A stretch of 34,106 nt of DNA, taken from positions 1 to 34,106 of the forward strand of contig CALLCO010000250.1 in assembly GCA_937998695.1 (NCBI GenBank). Direction: 5' to 3'. Source of the stretch: Candidatus Ozemibacteraceae bacterium. Lineage in GTDB: Bacteria > Muiribacteriota > Ozemobacteria > Ozemobacterales > Ozemobacteraceae. The notes beneath the pieces were generated by a model. It searched no databases and was not told the DNA's origin. It worked only from the letters and a program-made list of their open reading frames with translations. Of the stretch, positions 32,197-34,106 are shown in pieces (the stretch's first letter is position 1; the number at the start of each line of letters is the position of its first letter). Both the position numbers and the translations under genes were made by a program.

Positions 32197-33090
32197 ATGA
32201 AACGCATCGTCACCGCCGCCCTGCAGTTCTCCGTCGAGCCGATGGCCGTCGAACGCAACCTGCAGCGGGCGTATGAATTGCTCTGCCAATGCCGCGAAAC
32301 GAGCAAGGCCGAACTGGTCGTCCTGCCCGAATCGTTCACCACCGGTTTCACCCCCGTCGGCGATGTCCGGGCCCTGTGGCATGCGGTCGACACCATTCCG
32401 GGGCGGCTGACCGACCGGGCCGTGGCCTGGGCCAAGGAACTGAACACCTACATCGTTTTCCCCACCTACGAGCGCGGCAAGCGGGAAGACGTGGTCTACA
32501 ACAGCGCGGCGCTCGTGGGCCCACAGGGCGTGCTAGGCGTCTACCGCAAGACCCACCCCTTCCCCACCGAACGCAAGGAAGGCGGCGGCTGGACGACCCC
32601 CGGGCACAAGCCTTTCTGCGTCGAGACCCCGATCGGCAACATCGGCATCGTCATCTGCTACGACGGTGACTTCCCTGAACTGGCGCGGGTCACCACGCTG
32701 CAGGGGGCCGAGATCATCTGCCGCCCGTCGGCCTTCATGCGCACCTTCGACCACTGGGAGCTCACCAACCGGGCCCGGGCCTACGACAATCATGTCTACT
32801 GGGTGGCGGCCAACAGTGTCGGCCCTGATGCCGGCGGCTCGTGGTTCTTCGGGTCGTCGATGATCGTGCATCCCACCGGGGTCAAGATGGCCCAGGCCCG
32901 CGCCTGCGACGAGTTCATTTGGGCCGAGCTCGATCCTGACCCAATCCGCACCGTCGTGCCCAACACCTCCGCCCCCCAGCATTTTGACCACCTGGAGGAC
33001 CGCAACGTCAGTTCGTACGCCGGCATCCTGCGTCAGGGGCGGTCGGCCTTCGAACCGGCTCGGCGCATCCCCTATCAGCGGTGGCGGTGA
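32197..33090 (+). CDS. Nitrilase-superfamily carbon-nitrogen hydrolase
   Basis: 297 residues, the standard length for the nitrilase superfamily. The Glu-Lys-Cys triad is complete: 'VVLPESF' (Glu45), 'GVYRKTHPF' and 'IVICYDGDFPE'. The first strand 'VTAALQFSVEP' is also typical. The family hydrolyses nitriles or amides; the pattern best fits an amidase, omega-amidase or carbamoylase-like enzyme rather than a true nitrilase, but the substrate cannot be named. A good GGAGG ribosome site precedes the ATG. Four bases after its stop starts the CoA-transferase, so the two are in one operon. Confidence 0.9.
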   Translation: MKRIVTAALQFSVEPMAVERNLQRAYELLCQCRETSKAELVVLPESFTTGFTPVGDVRALWHAVDTIPGRLTDRAVAWAKELNTYIVFPTYERGKREDVVYNSAALVGPQGVLGVYRKTHPFPTERKEGGGWTTPGHKPFCVETPIGNIGIVICYDGDFPELARVTTLQGAEIICRPSAFMRTFDHWELTNRARAYDNHVYWVAANSVGPDAGGSWFFGSSMIVHPTGVKMAQARACDEFIWAELDPDPIRTVVPNTSAPQHFDHLEDRNVSSYAGILRQGRSAFEPARRIPYQRWR

Positions 33091-33094
33091 CCCC

Positions 33095-34106
33095 ATGCCC
33101 GGCTCCCTGCACGGGATCGTCGTCGTCGATTTGACCCGGGTCCTGGCCGGACCTTTCTGCACCATGCTCCTGGCCGACCTCGGCGCCGAGGTGATCAAAA
33201 TCGAGCGCCCCGAAGGCGGCGATGACTCCCGCGCCTTCGGTCCCTTCCTGCACGGCGAAAGCGCGTATTTCATGAGCATCAACCGCGGCAAGAAGAGCGC
33301 CACCCTCAACCTCAAGCACCCGCAAGGGAAGGAGCTGCTGCAGGCGCTGGTGGCCAAGGCCGACATCTTGGTCGAGAATTTCACACCCGGCGTCATGGAC
33401 CGCCTGGGCCTGGGCTACACCGCCCTGTCCGCCCGCAACCCGCGGCTCATCTACGCCGCCTCGTCGGGCTTCGGCCAGACCGGTCCCTACAGCGACCGGC
33501 CGGCCTACGACCTGATCATCCAGGGCATGGGTGGGCTGATGAGCATCACCGGCCCTGACGAGAAGCACCCCACCAAGGTGGGCAGCTCGATCGCCGACAT
33601 CTTCGCCGGCATCTTCACCGCAATCGGCATCCTGGCCGCCCTCTATTCGCGCGAGAAGTCGGGGCGGGGGCAGCTCGTCGATGTCGGCATGCTCGATTGC
33701 CTGGTGGCCATCCTCGAGAACGCCGTGGCCCGCTACGTGGCCACCGGCACCGACCCCCATCCCATCGGCAACCGGCACCCGTCGATCGCGCCTTTCGCGA
33801 CCTTCACCACCGCCGATGGAGCGATCAACATCGCCCTCGGCAACGACGAGTTGTGGAAGAAATTCTGCGCCCTGGCCGGAGTTCCCGCCCTGGCCGACGA
33901 CCCGCGGTTTGCCACCAATCCCCTGCGGGTCCAGCATTGGGCCGATCTCGAGGTCGAGATGAACAAGATCCTCTCCGGCCGGCCCACGGCCGCCTGGCTC
34001 GAACTCCTGCAAGGGAAGGGCATCCCCTGCGGCCCCATTAATACGATCAGCGAGGTGCTGCGCGACGCCCACGTGCTGGCGCGGAAGATGCTGGTCGAGG
34101 TGACCC
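33095..34106 (+). CDS. Class III CoA-transferase (CaiB/Frc family), cut by the window end
   Basis: A partial gene not in the ORF track because it lacks a stop in the window; 337 residues are visible from the ATG at 33095. 'IVVVDLTRVLAGPFCTMLLADLGAEVIKIE' is the N-terminal signature, and 'KVGSSIADIFAGI' carries an Asp (about 168) that aligns with the catalytic Asp169 of formyl-CoA transferase. 'SGRGQLVDVGMLD' and 'GIPCGPINTISEVL' also fit. These enzymes move CoA between carboxylic acids. The acid is unknown; the adjacent amide-hydrolysing enzyme may release it. Confidence 0.92.
   Translation, partial: MPGSLHGIVVVDLTRVLAGPFCTMLLADLGAEVIKIERPEGGDDSRAFGPFLHGESAYFMSINRGKKSATLNLKHPQGKELLQALVAKADILVENFTPGVMDRLGLGYTALSARNPRLIYAASSGFGQTGPYSDRPAYDLIIQGMGGLMSITGPDEKHPTKVGSSIADIFAGIFTAIGILAALYSREKSGRGQLVDVGMLDCLVAILENAVARYVATGTDPHPIGNRHPSIAPFATFTTADGAINIALGNDELWKKFCALAGVPALADDPRFATNPLRVQHWADLEVEMNKILSGRPTAAWLELLQGKGIPCGPINTISEVLRDAHVLARKMLVEVT

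Noticed and set aside
1-34106. CRISPR arrays, tRNA genes, insertion sequences
   Set aside because: I saw no regularly spaced direct repeats, no tRNA T-loop signatures in a cloverleaf context, and no transposase ORF or terminal inverted repeats.

Overview
This is a GC-rich stretch of bacterial chromosome with no rRNA, tRNA, CRISPR array or insertion sequence that I can see. The organism is probably a Gram-negative, anaerobic or facultatively anaerobic bacterium. The window encodes a secreted protein with a likely outer-membrane beta-barrel, several signal-peptide proteins, and a soluble flavin/iron-sulfur transhydrogenase of the kind used by anaerobes. Domain fusions, degenerate domains and the actinobacterial-style fused mannose-1-phosphate guanylyltransferase make me think of a poorly sampled phylum (for example the Riflebacteria/Ozemobacteria type). 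That placement is a guess, not a result.

Layout. Bases 1-317 hold no gene I can support. Bases 318-7609 (minus strand) look like one transcription unit: a very large membrane-bound hybrid histidine kinase, then a gamma-glutamyltransferase fused to a transglutaminase-like domain, then a short secretin-N-like membrane-anchored protein. Bases 8004-15184 (plus) start divergently from it. A pseudo-receiver/double-RAM protein is followed by three tightly packed genes (NuoE-like, NuoF-like, and a NuoG-like/GltD-like fusion). These three match the subunit plan of the Stn electron-bifurcating transhydrogenase, which balances NADH, NADPH and ferredoxin. A rho-independent terminator ends this unit. A convergent dCTP deaminase (15350-15883, minus) follows, divergent from dnaE (16156-19719, plus).

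Downstream of dnaE, on the plus strand, come a signal-peptide protein combining a dead metalloprotease-like domain, a propeller and a barrel, a translationally coupled NAGPA-type phosphodiester glycosidase, a YgiQ-family radical SAM protein lacking part of its usual cysteine set, and a coupled GNAT-type protein. A good sigma-70 promoter then drives a solo mannose-1-phosphate guanylyltransferase/phosphomannomutase-like fusion (26956-29469). A minus-strand operon (29552-31996) encodes a small cysteine-containing membrane protein, a YtcJ-type amidohydrolase and a small exported protein. The window ends with a plus-strand pair: a nitrilase-superfamily amidohydrolase and a class III CoA-transferase cut by the window edge.

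Two themes recur. First, six of seven promoter candidates have an extended -10 of the form TG[G/C]TA---T, and two of them sit so close to the start codon that the mRNA should be leaderless or nearly so. Second, several proteins keep the fold of a known enzyme or receiver but lack its key residues: two pseudo-receivers, a pseudo-molybdopterin domain, a pseudo-metalloprotease, a pseudo-phosphomannomutase and a cysteine-poor YgiQ. The strongest candidates for something new are the GGT-transglutaminase fusion in a signalling operon and the pseudo-receiver/RAM protein placed immediately upstream of the Stn genes.
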